A program made the translations under genes and the position numbers. A stretch of DNA of 64,000 bases from assembly GCF_007859075.1 (NCBI RefSeq), contig NZ_VOAK01000020.1, positions 62,001-126,000 of the forward strand. Reading direction: 5' to 3'. The notes under the pieces were generated by a model, which worked only from the letters and a program-made list of their open reading frames with translations, was not told where the DNA came from and made no database searches. This DNA comes from Gemmobacter aquaticus. GTDB taxonomy: Bacteria > Pseudomonadota > Alphaproteobacteria > Rhodobacterales > Rhodobacteraceae. Shown here piece after piece: positions 40,004 to 48,051 of this stretch; positions within the stretch are counted from its first letter, which is position 1; each line of letters begins with the position of its first letter.

Positions 40004-40630
40004 ATGCGGCAGGGATTTCCGATTGCCACGCGCGGCATGAAGATCGGGCTTCTCGGCGGCTCGTTCGATCCTGCACATGAGGGGCATGTGCATATCACGC
40101 GCGAGGCGTTGCGCCGTTTTGGCCTGGACCGCGTCTGGTGGCTGGTCAGTCCCGGCAACCCCCTGAAGCGGCGCCAGCCCGCCCCCATGGCCCAGCGTCT
40201 GGCGCAGGCGCGGTCGATCATGCGCCACCCGCGGGTGATGATCACCGACCTCGAGGTGCATCTGGGCACCCGATACACGGCGCAGACCATCCGCAAGCTG
40301 CGCGCGCTTTATCCCGGTGTGCGGTTCGTCTGGCTGATGGGGGCCGACAATCTGGTGCAGTTCCACCGGTGGGAGCAGTGGGAGGAGATCATGCGCATGA
40401 CGCCCATCGGGGTTCTGGCCCGTCCGGGTTGGGGCGTAAAGGGGCGCATGGGGCGCGCCGCGCGGGTCTATGCGACCGACCGCGTGACCGAAGGCGCGGC
40501 GGGTGATCTGGGCGATATCGCGCCGCCGGCATGGGTTCTGGCCGACGTGCCCCTGAACGATCTGTCCTCGACCGCCATCCGCGCCAAGGGCGAATGGGGC
40601 AAAAGCGGCCCCGGCGGTACCAGGCGTTAG
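40004..40630 (+). CDS. nadD: Nicotinate-nucleotide adenylyltransferase
   Basis: Adenylates nicotinate mononucleotide to deamido-NAD, the step before NadE. The 208 residues have the nucleotidyltransferase motif [18 protein letters not shown] (with H-x-G-H) near 15-32, [32 protein letters not shown] and the C-terminal [11 protein letters not shown] (SSTxIR). The first ATG is kept because the family in Rhodobacteraceae begins with a similar short extension; another Met lies 11 codons inside. Neither has a strong ribosome site. NadE is 1.7 kb downstream with a MORN gene between. Confidence 0.93.
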   Translation: MRQGFPIATRGMKIGLLGGSFDPAHEGHVHITREALRRFGLDRVWWLVSPGNPLKRRQPAPMAQRLAQARSIMRHPRVMITDLEVHLGTRYTAQTIRKLRALYPGVRFVWLMGADNLVQFHRWEQWEEIMRMTPIGVLARPGWGVKGRMGRAARVYATDRVTEGAAGDLGDIAPPAWVLADVPLNDLSSTAIRAKGEWGKSGPGGTRR

Positions 40631-40633
40631 GGC

Positions 40634-40793
40634 CGGACGGGGGCTGTCTGCCCCCGCGCGCCTTCGGCGCTTCCCCCGAGGATATTTGGCAAAGGAAAGA
40701 ACCCGGTCTGTCCCGCTTTCCTTTCTGAAATATCCTCAGGGGGTGAATGGGCCTACAGGCCCAGAGGGGGCGCGAGCGCCCCCTTTCTTTTCG
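40634..40793. repeat. Intergenic element, copy D (two facing full copies)
   Basis: Forward copy: GGGGGCTGTCTGCCCCC, then GCGCCTTCGGCGC, then CCCCCGAGGATATTTGG and AAAGGAAAGAA. It is mirrored by TTTCCTTTCTGAAATATCC, CAGGGGGTG, GGGCCTACAGGCCC and GGGGGCGCGAGCGCCCCC. The pair fills the gap between the convergent nadD and MORN-protein genes, each half beside one gene's 3' end. Confidence 0.82.
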
Positions 40794-40795
40794 CG

Positions 40796-42265
40796 TCAGC
40801 CGCCCGACGGCGCGGGCTCCGCGGGGGCGGGCTCTGTTTGCGCCGGTGCGGGTTCGGGTGCGGGTTCGGGGGCCGCGACAAGGATGCCGTTCAGCCAAGT
40901 GCCTTCGCTGACCTGCCCTGTCGCATAGGTCAGCTTGCCCTGACCCTCTCGCTTGCCCTTGACGAATTCGCCCTCATAAACATCGCGATTGCCGTAGGTT
41001 GCGGTGCCCTTGCCGGTCATCTCGCCACCCTGCCACTGGCCGTTGTAGCGGAAGCCGTCGGGCATCACGATCTCGCCCTGGCCCTGGCGAACGCCAGCGA
41101 CGAAATCACCGGTGTAGGTTGAACCGTCGGGATAGCGCGCCATGCCCTTGCCGGTGCGCTTGCCCGCCTTCCAGTCGCCATCATAGCTATAGCCATCGGG
41201 GCGGTTCAGCTTGCCCTTGCCGTCCGCCTGTTCGCCCTTGAACATCCCCTCATAGACCGCGCCGTCCTTGTAGGTGGCCCGGCCCTGTCCCTCGATCTCG
41301 CCCATGGTCCAGTTGCCATCATAGCTTGACCCGTCGGGATAGGTAATCTTGCCACGTCCATGGGGTTCATCGGCCTTGAAGGAGCCCTCATAGGTCGAGC
41401 CATCGGCGTAGCGCAGCTTGCCCGCGCCTTCCATCTTTCCGGCCTTCCAGTCGCCATCGTAGCTGAAGCCGTCGGCAGTGCGGAAGATGCCCTTGCCCTC
41501 GCGCCGGTCGGCGGTGAACTGGCCCTCATAGACCGCGCCATCCTTGTAGGTCATCTTGCCACGGCCCTGGCGGACACCATCGACAAAGGCGCCTTCATAG
41601 ACCGATCCATCAGGCAGCGTGAGCTTGCCCAGGCCGTTGATCTGGCCCTTGGCCCAGTCCCCTTCGTAGATCAGCCCGTCAGGCATGGTCAGCTTGCCTT
41701 TGCCCTCGCGCTGGCCGGCCTTCATCGCGCCCTCATAGACCGTGCCATCGGGGTAGGTGAGCTTGCCCGATCCCTCTTTCTGGCCCGCGATCCAGTCACC
41801 CTCATAGACGGCCTTGCTGGCGGAGGTGAGCTTGCCCTTACCGTCGTGCTTGCCGTCCTTGAAGCCGCCCTCGTAGACCGAGCCATCCGCATAGCGCGCC
41901 ACGCCCTCGCCGGCGATCACGCCGTCTTCCCACTTGCCGTCATAGCTTGATCCGTCGGCATAGGTGATCTTGCCCACGCCAAAGGGCTTTCCGCCGAGAA
42001 AATCGCCCTCATAGACCGATCCGTTGGGATAGCGCGCCACGCCGCGCCCGCGAATTTCGCCGTTCACCCATTCGCCGGCATATTCATAGCCATTGGGCAG
42101 CCGATAGATGCCTGTGCCATGCTGGCGACCTTCGAGGAAGGTGCCCTCGTAGACTGATCCGTCGTCGTATTGTTTGACCAGAACGTCGCTGAGCTCGTCC
42201 TGCGCAAAGGTTGGCACGGCCATCAGCCCAAGCAACAGACCCGCAGTCCCGATTACTCGACGCAT
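40796..42265 (-). CDS. Secreted MORN-repeat protein
   Basis: A 489-residue protein with a signal peptide (MRRVIGTAGLLLGLMAVPTFAQ, cleavage after AQ) followed by about 18.5 uninterrupted 23-residue MORN repeats and a Pro/Ala/Glu tail of about 30 residues. Each repeat has the pattern xPDGxxYEGxF/WxxGxxxGxG. Units alternate between YEGxF and Y(D/E)GxW types, with a slip in the middle, so the array probably grew from a two-repeat (46-residue) unit. MORN repeats form flat beta-sheet solenoids, often binding lipid or protein. Location would be periplasm. GGAG lies 6 bp before the chosen ATG. It sits between nadD and nadE on the opposite strand. Confidence 0.92.
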   Translation of the reverse strand: MRRVIGTAGLLLGLMAVPTFAQDELSDVLVKQYDDGSVYEGTFLEGRQHGTGIYRLPNGYEYAGEWVNGEIRGRGVARYPNGSVYEGDFLGGKPFGVGKITYADGSSYDGKWEDGVIAGEGVARYADGSVYEGGFKDGKHDGKGKLTSASKAVYEGDWIAGQKEGSGKLTYPDGTVYEGAMKAGQREGKGKLTMPDGLIYEGDWAKGQINGLGKLTLPDGSVYEGAFVDGVRQGRGKMTYKDGAVYEGQFTADRREGKGIFRTADGFSYDGDWKAGKMEGAGKLRYADGSTYEGSFKADEPHGRGKITYPDGSSYDGNWTMGEIEGQGRATYKDGAVYEGMFKGEQADGKGKLNRPDGYSYDGDWKAGKRTGKGMARYPDGSTYTGDFVAGVRQGQGEIVMPDGFRYNGQWQGGEMTGKGTATYGNRDVYEGEFVKGKREGQGKLTYATGQVSEGTWLNGILVAAPEPAPEPAPAQTEPAPAEPAPSGG

Positions 42266-42367
42266 AATCGACTCCATTTCTTGTCACCTTTTCCTTGGCT
42301 GTCAGTCTGCTAGAAAGCAAGACAAATCCTCGGGACACCGCGCCCGCGAAGACCGGAGAGCTTGCCA

Positions 42368-44026
42368 ATGACCAGCCGTTTCCGCCTGACGCTCGCGCAG
42401 TTGAACCCCACAGTCGGTGCCATCGACGATAACGCCCGCCTCGCGCGTGACGCCTGGGATCACGCAAGGGCCGCAGGAGCCGATATGCTGGCGCTGACAG
42501 AGATGTTCATCACCGGCTACCAGACGCAGGACCTGATCCTGAAGCCCGTTTTTGTCGAACGGGCGGAGGCTGCCCTGATGCAGCTTGCGCGGGATTGCGC
42601 CGAGGGGCCTGCGATCGGCATCGGCGCCCCGGCGCTGATCGATGGCAAGCTCTACAACGCCTATTGGGTGCTTCAGGCCGGCAAGGTGGTGGCCAAGGTC
42701 CTGAAGCACCATCTGCCCAACACCGATGTGTTCGACGAAAAGCGCGTGTTCACGCCTGCAGATGTTTCAGGCCCTTACCGGATCGGGCCGATCCGTATCG
42801 GTACACCGATTTGCGAGGATGCCTGGCACCCTGATGTGGCCGAGACGCTGCAGGAAACCGGGGCGGAGATTCTGCTGGTGCCCAACGGCTCGCCCTATCA
42901 CCGGGGCAAGCCGAACCTGCGGTTGAACCTGATGGTGGCGCGGGTGGTCGAGACCGGGTTGCCGCTGGTGTATCTGAACATGGTGGGTGGGCAGGACGAT
43001 CAAGTGTTTGACGGATCCTCCATGGTGCTGAACCCCGGAGGGGAGCTTGCGGTGCAGATGCCGCAGTTCGACGACTGCATCACCCATGTGGATTTCGTGC
43101 AGCACGATCAGGGCTGGCGCGCCGAACCCGGCATGGTCGTCGAGATCCCCCGCGTTTGGGAGGCGGATTACCGCGCCTGCGTGATGGCCTTGCAGGACTA
43201 CATGGCCAAGACGGGCTTCACCAAGGCACTGCTCGGCCTGTCGGGCGGGGTCGATTCAGCACTGGTTGCCACGATCGCGGCAGACGCCCTTGGGCCTGAG
43301 AATGTGCGCTGTGTGATGCTGCCCTCGGCCTACACCTCGGCGCACTCGCTGGAGGATGCGGGGGAATGTGCGCGGCTTCTGGGTGTGCGGCTTGATACCG
43401 TGCCGATTGGCGGGGCGCAGGGCGCTGTAGGTGAGGCTTTGGCGGAGCTCTTTGCCGGGACACAGCCGGGCATCACCGAGGAGAATATCCAGAGCCGCCT
43501 GCGCGGCGTGATGCTGATGGCGATCTCCAACAAGTTCGGTGAGATGCTGCTGACCACTGGCAACAAGTCTGAAGTCGCAGTCGGCTATTGCACGATCTAT
43601 GGCGACATGAACGGCGGCTACAACCCGCTGAAGGACATGTACAAGACCCGCGTGTTCGAGACCTGCCGCTGGCGCAACGCCAATCACCGTCCCTGGATGA
43701 AGGGGCCCGAGGGCGTGGTGATCCCCGACCGGATCATCACCAAGCCGCCAAGCGCCGAACTCCGGCCAAACCAGACCGATCAGGACAGCCTTCCGCCCTA
43801 CGAGGTGCTGGACGCCATTCTTGAAGGGCTGGTCGACAAGGAGTTGTCGGTTGCCGACATCGTCGCGCAGGGGTTTGACCGGGCGACTGTCAAGCGGGTG
43901 GAGCATCTGCTCTACATCAGTGAATACAAGCGCTTCCAGTCTGCCCCAGGGGTGCGTCTGACGCCGAAGTCCTTCTGGCTGGATCGCCGCTATCCGATCG
44001 CGATGCGTTTCCGCGACCCCTCGTGA
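42368..44026 (+). CDS. nadE: Glutamine-dependent NAD synthetase
   Basis: Makes NAD from deamido-NAD with glutamine as nitrogen donor. The 552 residues contain an N-terminal nitrilase-type glutaminase with the triad Glu45, Lys113 and Cys149 (ICEDAW) and a C-terminal synthetase with the pyrophosphatase loop LGLSGGVDSALVAT and the motif TTGNKSEVAVGYCTIYGDMNGG. CGGAGAG precedes this ATG; a TTG two codons upstream is less likely. It ends next to a GC-hairpin element. Acts with nadD. Confidence 0.96.
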   Translation: MTSRFRLTLAQLNPTVGAIDDNARLARDAWDHARAAGADMLALTEMFITGYQTQDLILKPVFVERAEAALMQLARDCAEGPAIGIGAPALIDGKLYNAYWVLQAGKVVAKVLKHHLPNTDVFDEKRVFTPADVSGPYRIGPIRIGTPICEDAWHPDVAETLQETGAEILLVPNGSPYHRGKPNLRLNLMVARVVETGLPLVYLNMVGGQDDQVFDGSSMVLNPGGELAVQMPQFDDCITHVDFVQHDQGWRAEPGMVVEIPRVWEADYRACVMALQDYMAKTGFTKALLGLSGGVDSALVATIAADALGPENVRCVMLPSAYTSAHSLEDAGECARLLGVRLDTVPIGGAQGAVGEALAELFAGTQPGITEENIQSRLRGVMLMAISNKFGEMLLTTGNKSEVAVGYCTIYGDMNGGYNPLKDMYKTRVFETCRWRNANHRPWMKGPEGVVIPDRIITKPPSAELRPNQTDQDSLPPYEVLDAILEGLVDKELSVADIVAQGFDRATVKRVEHLLYISEYKRFQSAPGVRLTPKSFWLDRRYPIAMRFRDPS

Positions 44027-44062
44027 CACTGGTGCTTTCCACCGTCGCCGCGCTGGAAAGAT

Positions 44063-44135
44063 GAGGGGGCTGTCTGCCCCCTCTGGGCCTTGCGGCCCAT
44101 TCACCCCCGAGGATATTTCGAAAAAGAAGAAAGCA
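44063..44135 (+). repeat. Intergenic element, copy E
   Basis: GGGGGCTGTCTGCCCCC, a second hairpin GGGCCTTGCGGCCC, then ATTCACCCCCGAGGATATTT and CGAAAAAGAAGAAAG. It lies between the convergent nadE and hydrolase genes. Confidence 0.82.
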
Positions 44136-44148
44136 GTGGGCCGGCCCG

Positions 44149-44772
44149 TCAGGGCGCGGGCCACAGTGTACGGCGAAGGAAGGCCGCGGTGGACTCGGCG
44201 ACGCGGTCGTCGAACCAATGGCCGAGCCCGGTCCAGAGGTGAAGGTCAACCGGGCGGCCGCTTGCGCCCCAGTGCCTTGCGGCGCGGAGGGCGTCATCTG
44301 CGGGGATCACGGGGTCATCCAGGCCGTGCGACAGGATGACCGGCGGGCCGGGCACCACGGGGCCTGTGCGCACCAGCCGTCCTGACAGGGCCGCCAGCGC
44401 CGCGACGGGCCAGCGGCCGGTCATCACCGCATCAACCGACATGATGGCGCCCTGCGAAAAGCCGACCAGAGCCACGCGGTTCAGACGCCCGGCGAAGCCC
44501 GCGTCGGCGATCGTCTGCTGCAAAAGGGTGTCAAACCCGGCGCGTGCCGCGCGCAGTCGTGGCGGTCGGTTGCGTCCGTTTATCCCGGTCATGCTGAACC
44601 ACTGGCGTCCCTGAGCATCCCAATCGCAGGGCTGGGGCGCGTCAGGGCAGGCGAAGGTTGCGCCGGGCAGGTGCGGGGCGATCAGGGCTGCGAGTTCCTC
44701 AAGATGCGCGCCGCGCCCGCCGACCCCGTGCAGGATAACGACCAGTACCTCAGTGCCTGCCTGCCCAGTCAT
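44149..44772 (-). CDS. Alpha/beta hydrolase of the phospholipase/carboxylesterase family
   Basis: A 207-residue serine hydrolase. It has an oxyanion-hole VVILHGVGGRG near 11-20, the nucleophile elbow GFSQG with Ser106, an Asp in HGLDDPVIP and the catalytic His in GLGHWFDD. Length and order fit the YpfH/EstB-like group. The substrate is unknown. Its start overlaps the stop of the PfkB gene by 4 bp, so the two are translationally coupled, which hints at a joint role in carbon metabolism, though nothing more specific can be seen. Confidence 0.87.
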   Translation of the reverse strand: MTGQAGTEVLVVILHGVGGRGAHLEELAALIAPHLPGATFACPDAPQPCDWDAQGRQWFSMTGINGRNRPPRLRAARAGFDTLLQQTIADAGFAGRLNRVALVGFSQGAIMSVDAVMTGRWPVAALAALSGRLVRTGPVVPGPPVILSHGLDDPVIPADDALRAARHWGASGRPVDLHLWTGLGHWFDDRVAESTAAFLRRTLWPAP

Positions 44773-45716
44773 GTCAGGACCACCGGCTGAACGGTGGCCA
44801 TCAGGCGAGCGACGTCCTCGGCGCGGCAGAGGTCGGTGGCCGGGGTCATGCAGGCGGCCGCAGCGGCAGCGACCGCGTGTGCCAGCATCTCGGCCCGTCC
44901 TGCCCCACGTGCGGCGGCCAGTACCAGGGCCGCGACGAACGTATCCCCTGCGCCCACGGCACTGACGACCCGAACCGCGGGGGCGGGGGCAAAGAGCCTG
45001 CCCGCGGCATCGGCCAGGACCGAGCCTTCGGCGCCGCGCGCGATGATCACGCAGCGTGCGATGCCTGCAGCAACAAGGTCTTGCGCAAAGGCCGCCGAAT
45101 CCTCGCGGCGGGGCAGGGGGCGACCGGCCAAGCCTTCGGCCTCGGCATCATCCATCCGCAGTATCGCAAGGCCCGGTACGGGCGATTTGACTGCAGATGC
45201 CAGCGCCGCCCCGGACGTATCCAGAACCAGTTGCGCATCTGGCGGGATCTCCATTGCAACCAGCGTCGCAAAATCATCGGGGATGCCGGGGGGCTGGCTT
45301 CCCGACAGCACCACCATCGTGCCGGGGGACGCGATCTCGCGCAGGCGGGTCAGCAGGCGGTCCATGTCCGCCCGTTCCCAATGCTCGCCCGGCAGGACAA
45401 AGCGGAACTGCTGTCCCGAGGTGCGATCTGTTACAGCAAGGCTCTGCCGTGTCTCGCCCGGGGCGGAGACGATACTATGGCCCACGCCCTCACGCCGCAG
45501 GCAAGCGGCAAGACGCAGGCCAGTTGCCCCGCCAAGCGCGACCAGCGCCAGCGACTCCCCTCCCAGAATGCGAATGGCGCGGGATACGTTGATGCCACCG
45601 CCACCGGGATCGACGACGGGCGGCGCGCAGCGCAATTTCGGCCCGGCAACAACTTTGGCTACGGATGTCGCGATGTCGAGCGCAGGGTTCAGTGTGAGGG
45701 TCAGGATCGGGGTCAT
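44769..45716 (-). CDS. PfkB-family sugar-phosphate kinase (1-phosphofructokinase-like)
   Basis: A 315-residue ribokinase-fold kinase. It begins MTPILTLTLNPALDIATSV (the hexose-phosphate kinase start), has PGGGGINVSRAIRILGG as first signature, VVLSGSQPPGIPD, and the second PfkB signature SAVGAGDTFVAALVLA with the catalytic Asp. This subgroup contains 1-phosphofructokinase, PfkB and tagatose-6-phosphate kinase; no transport or fructose genes are adjacent, so the substrate is open. AGGAG lies before this ATG. A perfect 18-bp palindrome lies upstream, between it and wrbA. Confidence 0.87.
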   Translation of the reverse strand: MTPILTLTLNPALDIATSVAKVVAGPKLRCAPPVVDPGGGGINVSRAIRILGGESLALVALGGATGLRLAACLRREGVGHSIVSAPGETRQSLAVTDRTSGQQFRFVLPGEHWERADMDRLLTRLREIASPGTMVVLSGSQPPGIPDDFATLVAMEIPPDAQLVLDTSGAALASAVKSPVPGLAILRMDDAEAEGLAGRPLPRREDSAAFAQDLVAAGIARCVIIARGAEGSVLADAAGRLFAPAPAVRVVSAVGAGDTFVAALVLAAARGAGRAEMLAHAVAAAAAACMTPATDLCRAEDVARLMATVQPVVLT

Positions 45717-45780
45717 GGGGCTCCTCTGGCCCAAGACTGCCAGAGCACCCATTGCGAGGCAACGGGCCATGAAAACCGAT

Positions 45781-45798
45781 TTGTGCAAGGTTGCACAA
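45781..45798. promoter_or_regulatory. Perfect palindrome between pfkB-like gene and wrbA
   Basis: TTGTGCAAGGTTGCACAA: two 8-bp arms around a 2-bp centre, 65 bp before the PfkB-type start and 82 bp before wrbA, in a divergent intergenic region of 163 bp. The size and symmetry suit a dimeric regulator. The binding protein is unknown. Confidence 0.6.
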
Positions 45799-45879
45799 GT
45801 CTTACGCGAAACTATGGGATGTGCGGAGTGCGGGATCTGCGCTTAACTCGGGTCAGTCAGCCAACCATGGAGCGCGCCG

Positions 45880-46476
45880 ATGTCTGCCGTCAAACTCGCC
45901 ATCGTCTTCTACTCGACCTACGCGACCAACCTTGAAATGGCCCGCATCGCTGCCGAAGCCGCCAAGGCCACCGGCGCCGAAGTGCGCCTGCTGCGCGTCG
46001 CTGAAACCGCTCCGGAGGCCGTGGTGAACGGTCAGGATGCGTGGAAGGCCACGCTCGACAAGATGCAGGACATTCCTGTCGCGACGCCTGCGGATATGGA
46101 ATGGGCCAATGCCTATCTCTTCTCGACACCCACCCGCTTTGGTCAGGCGGCCTCGCAAATGCGCGCATTCATCGACACGCTGGGCGGGGTGTGGTTCCAG
46201 GGGAAACTGGCCAACAAGGCGATCTCGGCGATGACCTCGGCGCAGAACCCGCATGGTGGGCAAGAGGCGACGACTCTGGGCCTTTACACCACCTTCCTGC
46301 ACTGGGGGTCGGTGATTGTGGCGCCGGGCTATACGGACCAGTCGATCTTTGCAGCGGGCGGCAACCCCTATGGCTACAGCCATACCCAGGGCAAGCCGTT
46401 CGGAGATGTGGAAAAGGCCGCGATCAGCCATCAGGTCAAGCGTCTGGTCGAGATCGCGGGCAAGCTTTCCGCCTGA
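45880..46476 (+). CDS. wrbA: NAD(P)H:quinone oxidoreductase WrbA
   Basis: FMN flavodoxin-like enzyme reducing quinones by two electrons, linked to oxidative stress. The 198 residues show the phosphate loop FYSTYATN near 10-17, the middle loop [23 protein letters not shown] and the C-terminal [16 protein letters not shown]. The canonical GHT-type residues in the first loop are A-T-N. Length is standard. It is divergent from the PfkB-type kinase. Confidence 0.94.
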   Translation: MSAVKLAIVFYSTYATNLEMARIAAEAAKATGAEVRLLRVAETAPEAVVNGQDAWKATLDKMQDIPVATPADMEWANAYLFSTPTRFGQAASQMRAFIDTLGGVWFQGKLANKAISAMTSAQNPHGGQEATTLGLYTTFLHWGSVIVAPGYTDQSIFAAGGNPYGYSHTQGKPFGDVEKAAISHQVKRLVEIAGKLSA

Positions 46477-46516
46477 GGAATTGTGTCGGGGGCGCGGTCT
46501 GCGCCCCCTGTGCGCC

Positions 46517-47449
46517 TTAGCCTTCCAGCATGAACTGATAGCTGGCTGGCACAAGGCGGAAGCCGTCGCCCTGCGCCTCGAGATACCCAATCGCCGGGAA
46601 GGGCATGTGGTAGCCGATAAACGGAAGCCGGTCGGCTGCGATCATGCCCAGCAAGGATTTGCGCGTGGCTGCGGCCTTTGCCTTGTCGGCGTCGAATTTC
46701 ACTTCCCAGTCCGGGCGCTGCAGCGAAAATACATAGTGGTTCACGGTATCGGCCGTCAGCATCAAGGGTTTGCCCTCACTTTCGATGCGGAAAACCATAT
46801 GTCCGGGGGTGTGACCCACAGCCGCCATCGCCGTGATGCCGGGGGCGACCGACGCGCCATCATCGATCATGGTCATCTTTTCGGCCAGCGGTTTGACCTT
46901 GGTGTCAAAACCTTCGTTGCCGGCCTTGGTCCAGTGATCGAACTCGGTCGCGCCAGCGACATAGCGGGCATTGGCAAAGGTCGGCGCCTCGCCCGCGATC
47001 CCGCCGATATGGTCGCCATGCATATGGGTCAGCACCACAACGTCGATCTGGTCGGGAGTGTAGCCCGCCGCCGCCAGCGCGCCGGTAATCGCCTCGGGCG
47101 CGAGCCCAGTGTCAAAGAGGATCAGTTCTGCCCCGGTGTTCACCAATGTGGGGGTGAAAAAGTTCTGCGTCTTGTCTGCTGGCAGGAAATTGGCAGCGGC
47201 GAGGGCCGCGAAGTCTTCCGGAGTCGCGTTCAGGCCAAAGGTTTCCTGCGGCTTTTCAGTGGTCCGGGTGCCCACAAGCAGCGTCGTCACCTCAAACCCG
47301 CCCAGCTTGAAGCGGTGGTGGGTGGGGGTTGTCGCACCCATCATGCCCGCCGCGGCCTGGGCCGGGCGGGGTGCCAGGCCCACAAGCGGCAGCGCGGCCC
47401 CTGCGAAAAGTGCGGTGCGTCGGGAAAAGGTCAGGCTTGTCATGGTCAT
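46517..47449 (-). CDS. Exported MBL-fold metallohydrolase (Tat signal)
   Basis: A 310-residue protein with a twin-arginine signal (SRRTALFAG near 9-17, then a hydrophobic stretch and PAQAA), indicating folded export to the periplasm. The metallo-beta-lactamase fold shows H142-x-H-x-D-H147 in THMHGDHIGG, a third His in VGHTPGHMVF, then an Asp in MLTADTV and a late His in GYHMPFP, so both metal sites look complete. It resembles the quorum-quencher/arylsulfatase-like branch of the fold; the substrate is unknown. AGGAGAG precedes the first ATG. Confidence 0.9.
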   Translation of the reverse strand: MTMTSLTFSRRTALFAGAALPLVGLAPRPAQAAAGMMGATTPTHHRFKLGGFEVTTLLVGTRTTEKPQETFGLNATPEDFAALAAANFLPADKTQNFFTPTLVNTGAELILFDTGLAPEAITGALAAAGYTPDQIDVVVLTHMHGDHIGGIAGEAPTFANARYVAGATEFDHWTKAGNEGFDTKVKPLAEKMTMIDDGASVAPGITAMAAVGHTPGHMVFRIESEGKPLMLTADTVNHYVFSLQRPDWEVKFDADKAKAAATRKSLLGMIAADRLPFIGYHMPFPAIGYLEAQGDGFRLVPASYQFMLEG

Positions 47450-47541
47450 GGCTCTCCTCTGCGATACCGGCTGGGGCAGCTTGCCCGTGGCTGTCGTCGT
47501 GAGGGTAGGTCGAACGCGCGCGACGCCAAGTCACGCTTGCG

Positions 47542-47952
47542 TCATTCCCACCACGGATCGATGGCCGCGATGTCGGCATCGGACCAGCCAAAGTGGTGGG
47601 CAAGCTCGTGTATCAGAACATGCGCAACCAGCTCGCCCAACGAGACATTCCCCCGATCGAGCCATTCATCGAGGATCGGGCGTCGGAAGAGCCAGATGAC
47701 GTCGGGGCCAAGCGGCTGGTCCATCACCGACTTCTCGGTCAGCGGCGTGCCTTCGTAAAGGCCGGTCAATTCGAACGGGTCTTCGATGCCCATGCTGTCA
47801 AGGATGTGGTCGGGCGGGAAATCCTCGATCCGCAGACGGACCTGTGCGGCGGGCAGGCGCCATGGCTCGGGCAGGCCCTCGAGGGTCTGATGGGCCAACT
47901 CTTCGATCAGGGCGAGGTCGGGGGCAAGGGTTGCGGCTTGGGCTTGGGTCAT
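47542..47952 (-). CDS. Minimal zinc metalloprotease-like protein (MMP-like, DUF1025)
   Basis: A 136-residue soluble protein with a metzincin-type zinc motif H115-E-L-A-H119-HFG-W-S-D125 (HExxHxxGxxD). The preceding LGELVAHVL helix and RLRIEDFPP with FELTGLYEGTPL fit the small metallopeptidase family DUF1025. Its targets are not known. This start is preferred to in-frame codons further upstream, which would overlap the divergent gltX 5' region. Upstream GGCAAGATAGGTGTGCG gives no strong ribosome site. Confidence 0.88.
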   Translation of the reverse strand: MTQAQAATLAPDLALIEELAHQTLEGLPEPWRLPAAQVRLRIEDFPPDHILDSMGIEDPFELTGLYEGTPLTEKSVMDQPLGPDVIWLFRRPILDEWLDRGNVSLGELVAHVLIHELAHHFGWSDADIAAIDPWWE

Positions 47953-48051
47953 GCGCGGCAAGATAGGTGTGCGGCGGGGGCAGGGGAAGGGCGCGCGATA
48001 TGGACAAAACGCGCGGCCCGTGCAAAGGGTGCCGGATTCAGGAGGCTTGAA

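Noticed and set aside
40796-42265. Regular 69-bp DNA repeats, CRISPR-like at first sight
   Set aside because: They are in-frame 23-codon MORN repeats of one protein, without variable spacers or cas genes.
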